This document shows positions 41,191 to 49,754 of a stretch of DNA of 57,598 nucleotides, piece after piece. A program made the translations under genes and the position numbers. Position 1 is the stretch's first letter. The number at the start of each line of letters is the position of its first letter. The stretch comes from Rhodocyclales bacterium RIFCSPLOWO2_02_FULL_63_24 (GTDB lineage: Bacteria > Pseudomonadota > Gammaproteobacteria > Burkholderiales > Rhodocyclaceae). The stretch spans positions 1 to 57,598 of the forward strand of contig MHZX01000065.1 in NCBI GenBank assembly GCA_001828935.1, read 5' to 3'. The notes below the pieces were generated by a model, which saw only the letters and a program-made list of their open reading frames with translations, was not told the DNA's origin and searched no databases.

Positions 41191-42455
41191 GCGGTCGCTG
41201 CCCGTTCTGCCGGCGCCAGCGCGTCGCGCATCGCGCCGAGCACTGTCTCGACCTCGATCGCCTGCATGCAGCGTGGATCGCGGCAACTGCTTGCGCGCTG
41301 GTTGTGCGCCGACAGACACGGCGAGCAAGGCAGGCCGGCATAGAGCGTCACCGTGGCGCCGAGTGGCCGATAGCGCTGCGGTGTTTCCGGACCGAACAGC
41401 GCCACGACCGGCAAACCGGCATGGGCGGCGAAATGCGCGGGTCCGGAATCGCTGCTGACCAGTATGGTTGCCAAGGCAAACAGCGTCGGTAGTTCACCGA
41501 TCGAAAACAAGCCGGCAACGCTTCCGCAGCGGGAATCGTCGATCTCGGCGCAAAGTGCGGTGGCGGCGTTTTCTTCGGCCGCGGCGCCGATAAGCAGGAC
41601 AAAGATGTCTGGCCATTCGGCGAGCATCCGTTGGCACAGCTCGATATAGCGCTGTTGCGGCCAGCGCCGTTGTGGCACGGGATCGCTGCGATTGGCGTGG
41701 ATCAGGACGATGCGTCGCCGGCCGGGGTCGCAGTACGGAATTCTCTGACGCAGCCGATGTAGAACGCTGCCGGATTCGGCAGTCTGCGTCGATGCAGCCG
41801 CTGGAATAAACAGATCGACGACGGTTGTCGTGCTACTTTCAATTTCGCTGAACGGCGCCTCTACCAGGGCGGCGAAGTTCTCGCTCATGTGCCTTCCGAG
41901 CGGACAATCGACCGTGTGCGTGTACAGGCTGCCGCGGTAGGGTTGAGCCATACCCTCAAAGCCGCTTCGCCGCCGAGCGCCGGATAGTAAGGTGACGAGG
42001 GCGGAAAAACGCGATCCCGGATCGAGATCGACGGCGACGGCGATGCCGCCGCGGCGCATGCGCCGGCAGAACGACCAGAGATCGGCGCACAACGCAGTGA
42101 GGCTGGTGGTGCGCAGGACACAAACCTCGCGGTTGAACTCACCGCCGAGGAAATCGAAGACCCCACGGGTTTGCGCCAAGGTCACGAAGGTCGGCATCAC
42201 CCCATGCGTTCGAGCGCATTGCCGAATGGCCGGGGCCGCCAGAACAATGCTGCCCATCTCCGCCAGTGCAACGTACAGCACCCTGCGGGGGGGCGCGAAG
42301 GTCCGCTGTGGAACAAGGCCGGATAGCCGAAGCGCCAGGCTGGCGAGAACACAGAGGGGCAAGCCGATCCAGCGGTCAAGGCGCCGCATGGTCCGCGGGC
42401 TGAGGGTTCCGCCGCGCCGCCGCTCCGTGGTGCCGGTGTGTTCAGGGCTTGTCAC
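41187..42455 (-). CDS. Glycosyltransferase family 9 (heptosyltransferase-like)
   Basis: 422 residues. GT9 features: RRVLYVALAEMGSIVLAAPA at the N-terminal Rossmann domain and a C-terminal domain with SDSGPAHFAAHAGLPVVALFG and PLGATVTLYAGLPCSPC. Homologues are ADP-heptose:LPS heptosyltransferases, but specificity cannot be assigned. The extra hydrophobic stretch IGLPLCVLASLALRLSGLV near 29-47 may bind the inner membrane. The ATG is 14 bp inside the end of the haem-copper-like gene, and the stop overlaps the DegT gene, tying the glycan genes to the cytochrome operon. CxxxCx... cysteines near the C-terminus (CSPCLSAHNQRASSCRDPRC) are typical of one GT9 subgroup. Confidence 0.88.
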   Translation of the reverse strand: MTSPEHTGTTERRRGGTLSPRTMRRLDRWIGLPLCVLASLALRLSGLVPQRTFAPPRRVLYVALAEMGSIVLAAPAIRQCARTHGVMPTFVTLAQTRGVFDFLGGEFNREVCVLRTTSLTALCADLWSFCRRMRRGGIAVAVDLDPGSRFSALVTLLSGARRRSGFEGMAQPYRGSLYTHTVDCPLGRHMSENFAALVEAPFSEIESSTTTVVDLFIPAAASTQTAESGSVLHRLRQRIPYCDPGRRRIVLIHANRSDPVPQRRWPQQRYIELCQRMLAEWPDIFVLLIGAAAEENAATALCAEIDDSRCGSVAGLFSIGELPTLFALATILVSSDSGPAHFAAHAGLPVVALFGPETPQRYRPLGATVTLYAGLPCSPCLSAHNQRASSCRDPRCMQAIEVETVLGAMRDALAPAERAATA

Positions 42456-44286
42456 GCAGCGCCTCGCGCCATTCCCAAATCGCTGCTTCCGCCTTGCGCC
42501 GGTAGGGATCGTCGGCCTTGGTCAGATGCAGGTAGGTTTCCATTGCGGCTATCGCGGCAGGCAACTCGTGCATGCCTTCCAGTGCGATGGCGAGTCCGTA
42601 ATAGGCATTGACCTGTCGTACGCGCAGGGCGGTTGCTCCCTCGAAGAAATCGTGCGCTTCGCGGAAGCGCTTCATGCCTATCAGCGCGAAACCGGCATTC
42701 ACGTAGGCCTCGGGCATGGCTGGAGACAACTGCAGGACACGGTGAAATGCGGTGAGGGCATGGTCGTACTGTCGGGCGTGGAGCATGACCAGCCCCTGCT
42801 GGAAACGAGTATTGATTTCTTTGAGCTTCATTTCCTGGACATGGGCTTCGGTGGCGAGCTTCTCGTTGTTACCGCCAGGCATGCGGTCGAGCAGGAGTCC
42901 GCCGCCGATGACCAGGGTCAGGGCCAGGACGATTGCCGGCAGGCGCAGGTCGCGCCGCGCTCCGGGTTTGCGCGGGCTCAGTGCTTCGAGCAGGCCGGCG
43001 GCGGTCAGCACCGCGTAGCCGGCGACCGCGACAAGGGCGAGGAAGCCGCCTATGCCGGCGGCACCCATGGTGGCGAAGTAGGCGGTGCTGTCCACGCCGA
43101 GGTCAGCATGGGTGGCTTTGCGTGGTACGCCCAGTTCGCCGGCAACGGCCAGTCCGGCGACCAGGCAGATTATGCCCAGACCATAGATGGAGGGAAGGCG
43201 CAAGCTGCGTGCGTCGGATGCAACGCCGAGGTCGACGCCAATGCGCCGCAGCCACAGCATATAGGCGAGCGTGATGGCGCCAACGGTACCGTGGTAATGG
43301 GCCGGCACGGCGAGCGATTCGCCACGGATATTGGCGCCCAGCAGACAGCCGGCCGCAAACAGGAACAGCGACAGCGCAAGGCCCAGTTCGTCGGCGTTCA
43401 GCCGACGATGGCGACCGACCCGCAGCAGACCGATCGCGAGGCCCGCCGCAAAGAGGAGCGGTGCCGGCCAGGAACCCCAGCGCATCAATTCCGTAAAGCC
43501 GTTGCGGTATTCGACCGTCCCGGGCCCATGCATCATTGCCAGTAAGGCACCGCCGGCAGCGGGCAGCAGCGTGCCGAGGATCAGCCAGGGCAGCAAGCGG
43601 CGCAGCCGCGGCGTGGTCTCCAGGGCCGCTTCGCCGAGCGCCGTCCAGGCTCCCATCAGCAGCAGCACATGCACGAACTGCAGGCTATGGCCGACGCCCC
43701 AGAGACGGTCATCGATGCCGATCTGGACGCCCGTGGGTGTCGCTGTTCCCGCCATGAAGCCCGTCACCAGTACGACAGCAGCAACGGCAAGGGCCATCAT
43801 GGCCGCACCAGCGGCAAGATGCAGCGTCGTCGGTGGCCGTCGGTGCCAGACCGCCAGTCCGGCTGCCGCGGCGATTCCGATGCCGAGCGCGAATGAAGCC
43901 AGCCCGGCCATGAACAATTCGTGGTCAAGCAGCGGTACGTAGTTGGCGAGCAGCGGCAGCGCCTGCTGCGAAAACCCGGATGCCACCATCGCCGCGCTGC
44001 CCAGGGCTGCCAGCCAGAAGGCCGGCCATCCAACATTGCCCCGGATGTCCCCGGAAAGTATCCAGATCGCCGCCGCCATCGATAGGAACCAGACCAGTAC
44101 CGCCAGGTTCACATGCAATACGAGGGCGGTACGGAACAAGCCGGCGCCCTGGCCGAGGAAAGGAGTACGCGCGACGACCAGGATCACCGCGAACATCGCG
44201 GACAACCCGAGGGCGGTCAGCCCGAGCGAGAACCAAGCCAATGCCAGGCGGCGGGTAACAGTCGGCGCTGGCAGCACGGCGCTCAT
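42442..44286 (-). CDS. Haem-copper-oxidase subunit I-like membrane protein fused to TPR domain
   Basis: 614 residues, about 12 transmembrane segments then, after about residue 475, a soluble TPR part (FQQGLVMLHARQYDHALTAF, NAGFALIGMKRFREAHDFFE). Histidine-bearing helices resemble cbb3/NorB-like subunit I: LHVNLAVLVWFLS, GVGHSLQFVHVLLLMGAW and AHYHGTVGAITLAYMLW. I cannot see the His-His pair expected for CuB in helix VII, so it may bind haem b without being an oxidase. Start MSAVLPAPTVTRRLALAWF overlaps the CcsA stop by ATGA. The position after ResB/CcsA in a cytochrome operon suggests a quinol/haem membrane subunit or a haem-export partner. Speculative beyond the family-level call. Confidence 0.75.
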   Translation of the reverse strand: MSAVLPAPTVTRRLALAWFSLGLTALGLSAMFAVILVVARTPFLGQGAGLFRTALVLHVNLAVLVWFLSMAAAIWILSGDIRGNVGWPAFWLAALGSAAMVASGFSQQALPLLANYVPLLDHELFMAGLASFALGIGIAAAAGLAVWHRRPPTTLHLAAGAAMMALAVAAVVLVTGFMAGTATPTGVQIGIDDRLWGVGHSLQFVHVLLLMGAWTALGEAALETTPRLRRLLPWLILGTLLPAAGGALLAMMHGPGTVEYRNGFTELMRWGSWPAPLLFAAGLAIGLLRVGRHRRLNADELGLALSLFLFAAGCLLGANIRGESLAVPAHYHGTVGAITLAYMLWLRRIGVDLGVASDARSLRLPSIYGLGIICLVAGLAVAGELGVPRKATHADLGVDSTAYFATMGAAGIGGFLALVAVAGYAVLTAAGLLEALSPRKPGARRDLRLPAIVLALTLVIGGGLLLDRMPGGNNEKLATEAHVQEMKLKEINTRFQQGLVMLHARQYDHALTAFHRVLQLSPAMPEAYVNAGFALIGMKRFREAHDFFEGATALRVRQVNAYYGLAIALEGMHELPAAIAAMETYLHLTKADDPYRRKAEAAIWEWREALRDKP

Positions 44287-45092
44287 ACGGCACCTTTGTG
44301 CGGCGTCGTCGAAATGAAAGGCACGCCGAAGAACGTCAGGAAGGCGACGATGAAAACTCCGACCACCAGCATGGCGCCGGTGCGCGGCGAGAGCTTGTAG
44401 GTCACGCGCGCATGCAGGGCGATGCCGAGTACCAGCCAGGTCAGGAACGCCCAGGTTTCCAGCGGGTCCCAGGCCCAGTAGCGACCCCATGCGTCCTGGG
44501 CCCAAATGGCGCCGGCGACCAGCATCAGCGACTCGAAGATGAAGCCGATCGCCATGCAGCGGTAAGCGAGATCGTCCAGACGCACATCCTCAGGCAGTCT
44601 TTCAAACCATCTCAGCCCGAGCGCAGTTCGCCGCGACAGTATGACGCCGGCGAGTCCGACGGCGACCAGTGTAGCGCCGAGGAACACTTTGCCGAAACCG
44701 ATATGGATGAAGAGCCAGACCGTGTGATAGCTGGAGGGCAGGCTGCCGTCGCCGGGGTCGGCCATCATGATCCAGCCCATCATGATGAACAGGATGGGCA
44801 TCACTACCGCGGCGCTACCGCGTATCGCCGGCAAGCGCCAGAAGGCGATGGCGAAGGCCAGCATCAGGCTCCAGATATTGCTGGAAAGAATCTCGAACAT
44901 CGTCACGTAGGGGCCGTGACCGAGGCGTTCCCAGCGTGTGGCGATGGACGCCGTGTGCAGCGCGAGGCCCGCTGCCATCAGCGTGAGCACCAGGCGTTCC
45001 GGCCGGCGGCGCCAGACCACCGAGAAGATCGCGGCAGAGCCGGCGACGACGTAAAGCACCAGGGCCGTCCAGAGCAGTTGCAGTTCAATCAT
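44283..45092 (-). CDS. ccsA: System II cytochrome c biogenesis protein CcsA/ResC
   Basis: 269 residues, about 8 transmembrane segments, with the tryptophan-rich haem-handling motif WAQDAWGRYWAWDPLETWAF and flanking histidines (RLGHGPYVTMFEILSSNIW; SYHTVWLFIHIGFGKVFLG). CcsA with CcsB/ResB moves haem across the inner membrane and attaches it to CXXCH motifs. It follows resB by 6 bp. A second, dedicated haem-attachment machinery beside System I genes (27877-32053) suggests it serves the large multihaem cytochromes of this operon. Confidence 0.92.
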   Translation of the reverse strand: MIELQLLWTALVLYVVAGSAAIFSVVWRRRPERLVLTLMAAGLALHTASIATRWERLGHGPYVTMFEILSSNIWSLMLAFAIAFWRLPAIRGSAAVVMPILFIMMGWIMMADPGDGSLPSSYHTVWLFIHIGFGKVFLGATLVAVGLAGVILSRRTALGLRWFERLPEDVRLDDLAYRCMAIGFIFESLMLVAGAIWAQDAWGRYWAWDPLETWAFLTWLVLGIALHARVTYKLSPRTGAMLVVGVFIVAFLTFFGVPFISTTPHKGAV

Positions 45093-45098
45093 CTTGGT

Positions 45099-46088
45099 CT
45101 ATGCATTCCAGGGTTTGTTCGCGAATTTGCTCCAAAAGTGCGCTCCGAGTGCCCCGATGGCGACAAGACAGGCGGCCAGCAGCCAGGGTATGGTCCAGTC
45201 GTAGAACACCGTGTAGCCCATCCAGCCACGCAGTCCCCGATATTCGAGACGGCCTTCGGGCAGATCGACAATGCCACCCGGCACCAGTTCCCAGCGCTGC
45301 GCGCCGATACGCAGCACGATCCTATGCTCCTTGGGCGGTCGAAATTCCGACCACCGGTCGGGGGCGAGGATGGTCTCCTTAAATTCCAGCATTGTCCAGA
45401 TGCGCAGCGCGGTTCCCGGTGGCGTCCACTCACGCGCCTGGCCGTGTTCATGCAAGGGGTAGGAAGGCAGGTGCACCGTGCCGATGCGTGCCTCGCCGCC
45501 ACCGGTCGGCTGCCAATTGAAAGACGGTGCAAAGCCTTTATTGCCTGTCGGATAGAAGCGATAGCCGGAAAGTATCAGTGGCTTTTGGTCGGTGATCTCT
45601 ATGCGGTGTGGCACTGCGCCGGGTCCGCGGATTTCGATCTGGTTGCGGATGCCCTGGCGCAATGGACCTGGCGCGTAGTCGATGCGAAAGCCAAGGTTGC
45701 CGAAGCGCAAGGCCCGCAATGTGTCGATCGGGTGGAAAGGCCCAGCGTCGGATTCCAGCAGCGTTCCGGTGAATTCCTCGCCTTCCGTGAGCTCCAGGCT
45801 GCCTTTTAAATAGCTGAGTCGGCTGGCGGCCAGCAGCAGGACCAGCGTCAGCAAGGCGAGATGAAAGACCAGCAACGCCGCCTGTCGGCGGAAACTGCGA
45901 TTGCCGAGAATCGCGGCCAGCAGATTGGCTGACAGCAGTCCCAAGGGCGCTGCGAGCAGGGCACTCGGCAGATCGTCGCGGACATAGATAAGGACGACCA
46001 GGGCCGCGAACAGGACCAGTGCGACCAGGGTCAGCTTGAGCGAAGCCAGCGACTCCAATAGCGACGTCAGTTGCTCGGGTTGCTGCAC
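45099..46088 (-). CDS. System II cytochrome c biogenesis protein ResB (short form)
   Basis: 329 residues, shorter than most ResB/CcsB proteins (450-700). Membrane segments near 17-36, 44-62 and 70-88, a periplasmic beta-rich domain with DQKPLILSGYRFYPTGNKGF and LRALRFGNLGFRIDYAPG, and a last helix WTIPWLLAACLVAIGALGAHFW. Short ResB/CcsA pairs accompany multihaem-cytochrome clusters in metal-reducing bacteria. Start overlaps the end of the 11-haem cytochrome gene by 22 bp, so it is translationally linked to its likely client. Confidence 0.85.
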   Translation of the reverse strand: MQQPEQLTSLLESLASLKLTLVALVLFAALVVLIYVRDDLPSALLAAPLGLLSANLLAAILGNRSFRRQAALLVFHLALLTLVLLLAASRLSYLKGSLELTEGEEFTGTLLESDAGPFHPIDTLRALRFGNLGFRIDYAPGPLRQGIRNQIEIRGPGAVPHRIEITDQKPLILSGYRFYPTGNKGFAPSFNWQPTGGGEARIGTVHLPSYPLHEHGQAREWTPPGTALRIWTMLEFKETILAPDRWSEFRPPKEHRIVLRIGAQRWELVPGGIVDLPEGRLEYRGLRGWMGYTVFYDWTIPWLLAACLVAIGALGAHFWSKFANKPWNA

Positions 46089-48673
46089 GTGTTGGTCATC
46101 CAGTTCTTGCCGGTGCCCGTCGTGTTCGAACCCGAGGCTCCGTCGGTACTGGTGATCAGGTTGGCGCCCGTCTTGCTACGCGAGCCGCAACTGGTGTCCG
46201 ACCAACCACCGCTGGTGGCGAAGGACGAAATCTTGTTCTTGGCATAGAGGTAGTAGGGCGGTTTGAGGTAGTGCGCGGCGTTGCCGTTGGTGGCGACTTC
46301 CTTGCTACTGCCGGCCCCGTGCCCGGCCTCCTCGCCGACGTCGTTCAGGTTGACCAGCAACGAACGGTTCTTCCAGCCGTGGGGAACGGCGACATGGCAC
46401 CAGACGCAGTTGATCTTGCCGATGCGGTCGATGTGGTAGGCATGCAGGTTGCCTTTGCCGCCGCCGGAAAAACCGGAACTGCTGGTCGGGTTGTGACACT
46501 TGAGACAGAGCAGGTTGGCGGTGCCTGTATTCATGCCGGCACCCCAGACGCCTTTGAGAATGAACGGGTTCCCCGAGCCGTGCGGACCCCAGGCCTTGCC
46601 AGTTTCAGGAATGACGTTGTTTGCGGACGTGGTGACGGCGGAACCGTGGCAATCGCTGCAATACATGGTCTGGGTACCGACCGCATTGCTCCACGGCAAC
46701 TTGAATGCGTTGGTGGCCGTGATATTGCGTTTCGTGGCCGTGCGGCCGGTGGGACCCATGACCGGATGCCAGGAACGGTGGTTCTTGTTGTTGGCGTTGG
46801 CATCGACCGCGCCGCCGTCGGCGCCCATGTTGAAGGTGGACGATTCGTCGGCATGGGAGGCAGGCGCCTGGAATTCCTTGGCCTGGTCGGTGTACTGGGT
46901 CAGCGCATTGGTGCCCGACGGCGTGAGGCCCTTGGTGTTGTTGGCGTCGAGGTTGGGCGGGGTGCTGCCGTAGCCGTAGCCCGAATGGCATTTCAAGCAG
47001 ACCTGATACTCGCGCGTGACGTAGGTTTTGGTATCGGCATTGGAGTCGTTGGGTACGCTGTCGGTACCCGGATCGCCGCGCCGCACGGTGTAACTGGTCG
47101 CGGCCGTGTGGAACGAACAGCACGTGTAGCCGGGCTCGACGCCCCAGCTGCCGCGCAGCGCGCCCGAGGCGACGTTGGTGTGGGTATAGCCCGAGGCGTT
47201 GGTGTGCTTGTGCGCGGCCGAGGCGTCCGGCGTTCCGCTGATGCTGCCGGCGTTGCCGTAGAACAGCTGGAACTTCGCCACCCGGTGCGGGTTGTGGCAA
47301 TCCGAGCATTCGACGTGGCGGTTGTTGGCATTGCCATTACCGAGTTGCGTACGGCTTTCAATCAGGTCGGCGCCGCACTTGTTGGCGGCGCCGGTGCAGT
47401 CGTTGTAGGTGTCGTTGAAGTTGCCGCCAACATCGTGTACTTCAGTGCCGCCGGCCGGCTGGTCCACGTTGCGGATGCGCATGCGGTAGGTCAGTGCGAA
47501 ATCCTGTTTGACGTTCGGCGGGTTGCTGGATGCGGAGTTGAGGATGCTGTTGGTCGTGTCGTTGTGACACTGGTAGCAGGTCTCTTCCAGCGCCGCGGAG
47601 CCGCCGGCCTTGAAGCCGCCCAGGTAGAGCGAGGTTGCCGGGCTGGCATCAGTACCTTCGCGCAGCAGCCGGCGCGAACCCGAGACTGTATGGGTGTCGT
47701 GGCAGTTGAGACAGGCGGCCTGCCACACGGCGATACCGCTAGGGAATTCGCGCGTGTCGGCAGCCGCGGTCTTGTAGGTCTGGGTCGCGACGTTCGAGTT
47801 GGCGTGCGCGGAATAGGCCCACGAGTTGCCGCCCACCCCTTGCATGCCCTTGTCGTGGCAGGACAGGCAAACGATGTCGTTGCCGGCGACGTAGGTGCTG
47901 GTCGGTTGCGCCTTCTGGACGCGATTGCCGCGCAGGAACTTGATGTTGCGTTCGGCTGTGAGATCGGTCTCGCGGATGTGCGGGTCATGGCAGGTCGTGC
48001 ATTGAACCTGTCCGGCACTGCCTGAGCCTGTCGGTTCCAGCGGCAGCAATGGCTTGTAGGAGTCCTGAGCGGAGCGCACACCGAACACCGTGCCCCATCG
48101 GTTGAGCGGACTGGCGCTCGGTCGACGCAACTCGCCGTCGCGGTCGGACAAGGCCTGGTCGAAGGTGACCGAGATCGGGTGGTCGTTGGTAAGGTCGGTG
48201 CCCAGCAAACGCGTATAGCCGGTACTTGAGCCGCTGCCCGCCGGCATGGTGACCTGGGTGCCGCCGCCTATGGTGACGTTCTGCTGTCCCTGCAACACGC
48301 GAACGCTGCCTAGCGCCATGACGCCGTCGTGGCAGGACAGGCAAAGCTTGGAACTGCCCAGCGGTTGACCGGCCGAGACCCCCTGGATGGTGGCGGCATC
48401 GAGCGAGGACGACGTATAGGCCGTATAGGTGGTATTGGCGAGCGTTTTGTTCCACAGCGGCGCGCTTTGCGAAGTATCCGAGCCGTGCGGCGTGTGGCAA
48501 AAGACGCAAATTTGACTCTCGGTGGTCGAATGGGTCGTACCGGTGCCCGAAGATGAGAGGTTGTGCTTGGTTGCGCTGATCCTGGATTCGCGTGCGGCCT
48601 GGCTCTCGCTCGCCAGCAGCATCGCCATCAGCATCAGCGAAGCGCCAAGGAGCCTACCAGTCTTCATTGTCAT
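46067..48673 (-). CDS. Secreted 11-haem c-type cytochrome
   Basis: 868 residues with signal peptide MTMKTGRLLGASLMLMAMLL. Eleven CXXCH motifs: CVFCH, CLSCH, CTTCH, CLSCH, CLNCH, CYQCH, CSDCH, CLKCH, CSDCH, CLKCH and CVWCH. A twelfth site appears degenerate (CCSFH, DNA 47108-47122), where the second cysteine is phenylalanine. Long low-complexity Ser/Thr/Gly/Asn-rich linkers separate haem sites, typical of exposed surface cytochromes. The start follows GGGAGG by 5 nt. It overlaps the NHL lipoprotein gene by 20 bp and resB by 22 bp. Predicted to be the extracellular terminus of the conduit. No known omc/mtr orthologue is assignable by eye. Confidence 0.92.
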   Translation of the reverse strand: MTMKTGRLLGASLMLMAMLLASESQAARESRISATKHNLSSSGTGTTHSTTESQICVFCHTPHGSDTSQSAPLWNKTLANTTYTAYTSSSLDAATIQGVSAGQPLGSSKLCLSCHDGVMALGSVRVLQGQQNVTIGGGTQVTMPAGSGSSTGYTRLLGTDLTNDHPISVTFDQALSDRDGELRRPSASPLNRWGTVFGVRSAQDSYKPLLPLEPTGSGSAGQVQCTTCHDPHIRETDLTAERNIKFLRGNRVQKAQPTSTYVAGNDIVCLSCHDKGMQGVGGNSWAYSAHANSNVATQTYKTAAADTREFPSGIAVWQAACLNCHDTHTVSGSRRLLREGTDASPATSLYLGGFKAGGSAALEETCYQCHNDTTNSILNSASSNPPNVKQDFALTYRMRIRNVDQPAGGTEVHDVGGNFNDTYNDCTGAANKCGADLIESRTQLGNGNANNRHVECSDCHNPHRVAKFQLFYGNAGSISGTPDASAAHKHTNASGYTHTNVASGALRGSWGVEPGYTCCSFHTAATSYTVRRGDPGTDSVPNDSNADTKTYVTREYQVCLKCHSGYGYGSTPPNLDANNTKGLTPSGTNALTQYTDQAKEFQAPASHADESSTFNMGADGGAVDANANNKNHRSWHPVMGPTGRTATKRNITATNAFKLPWSNAVGTQTMYCSDCHGSAVTTSANNVIPETGKAWGPHGSGNPFILKGVWGAGMNTGTANLLCLKCHNPTSSSGFSGGGKGNLHAYHIDRIGKINCVWCHVAVPHGWKNRSLLVNLNDVGEEAGHGAGSSKEVATNGNAAHYLKPPYYLYAKNKISSFATSGGWSDTSCGSRSKTGANLITSTDGASGSNTTGTGKNWMTNTCSNPSN

Positions 48674-49754
48674 TGTCCCCTCCCAGGAACTGGAATACCG
48701 CGACGCGTCCGTTCAGCATGTCCGCCACGAATACGCGGTTGCGTGCATCCACCCAGATGCCGGCAGGCAGGTGAAAGTTCCCCGCACCTTGGCCGACTCC
48801 TCCGATGGGGAGCAGAAACTCGCCTCTACGGTTATATACGAGCAGATAGTCATGATAGGACTCGATCACGTAGACATTGTGCTCGCTGTCCGTGGCGACC
48901 CCCTTGGGACGCACCAGATTGCCCATTTGCAGCCCGCGCTTGCCGAGCGAGCCGAGATAGCGTCCGGTCGGCGTCGACATCACTTGGACCCTTGCGTTGA
49001 GCGTATCGCTGACATAGAGTTTTTCATGGCGCACGGCGATATGGGTGGGATAGTTGAATTGTCCCGGTCCTTCACCCTGTTCGCCCAGTGTTGAAAGCAA
49101 TTTTCCTTCCAGATCGAATATCTTGATCTGGTGTGCCTGTGTGTCGGCGACGAACAGGCGCTTGGTTTTTGGCTCATAGGCCAGTCCGGTTGGCCGCCGC
49201 AACATCCCTTTGCCAATGGGTTCCTTGGTGTTGCCATCTCGGTCGAAATGGGCAATCAGGGCAAGTTCGGCATCGGCGACGAAAACATGTCCCTCGGGAC
49301 CGATGGCGATTCCGACCGGGGCAATTAAGTCGATGGTCCCGGTTGCCTTGCGCCAAACTGATAGTGTTCCTTGCTTTTCGTCGAAGGCAAAGACGCCGGC
49401 ATTTCCCATGTCGGTGACCAGAATACGGCCCGACTCGTCTACGGCACCTGCCTGCGGCCTGTCCAGCAGCATGGGGCGTTCTTCGCCAATGATGATGTCG
49501 AAGAAGCGGGCAATGATGCTTTTCGCCGCGTCGGATTTGCGCTCGGGCCTGACGAAGTTGTTTTCTCCCGTGAGTTCGCCAACGTAGAAGTAGCGGGGTA
49601 TCTCACCATCTTTCTCTGGCGGCCACATCAGGCGCTTGCTCTCGGTGCTGCGATCAAGCCCGAGTCGGAAAACAGCTCTTTCCGGCTCCCCGGCACAGCC
49701 GCCGAGCACCAGAACGAGCGACAACACGACCGCGAGACGGCTGCTTCGGCTCAC
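48654..49754 (-). CDS. NHL-repeat beta-propeller lipoprotein, copy 1
   Basis: 366 residues; lipobox LVLGGCAGEP near residue 20. Six-bladed NHL propeller with repeats such as GRILVTDMGNAGVFAFDE, HVFVADAELALIAHFDRDG, RLFVADTQAHQIKIFDLEG, LYVSDTLNARVQVMSTPTG, NVYVIESYHDYLLVYNRRG and RVFVADMLNGRVAVFQFLGG. NHL proteins accompany multihaem cytochromes in Geobacter-type outer-membrane clusters, with unproven roles in assembly or protein contact. The ATG overlaps the end of the next NHL gene (ATGA) and the stop overlaps the 11-haem cytochrome. Probably outer-membrane anchored in the periplasm or surface. Confidence 0.92.
   Translation of the reverse strand: MSRSSRLAVVLSLVLVLGGCAGEPERAVFRLGLDRSTESKRLMWPPEKDGEIPRYFYVGELTGENNFVRPERKSDAAKSIIARFFDIIIGEERPMLLDRPQAGAVDESGRILVTDMGNAGVFAFDEKQGTLSVWRKATGTIDLIAPVGIAIGPEGHVFVADAELALIAHFDRDGNTKEPIGKGMLRRPTGLAYEPKTKRLFVADTQAHQIKIFDLEGKLLSTLGEQGEGPGQFNYPTHIAVRHEKLYVSDTLNARVQVMSTPTGRYLGSLGKRGLQMGNLVRPKGVATDSEHNVYVIESYHDYLLVYNRRGEFLLPIGGVGQGAGNFHLPAGIWVDARNRVFVADMLNGRVAVFQFLGGDNDNEDW

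Noticed and set aside
46067-48673. Assignment of the 11-haem cytochrome to a named Omc or Mtr family
   Set aside because: Haem count and linkers alone cannot establish orthology; a profile search is required.
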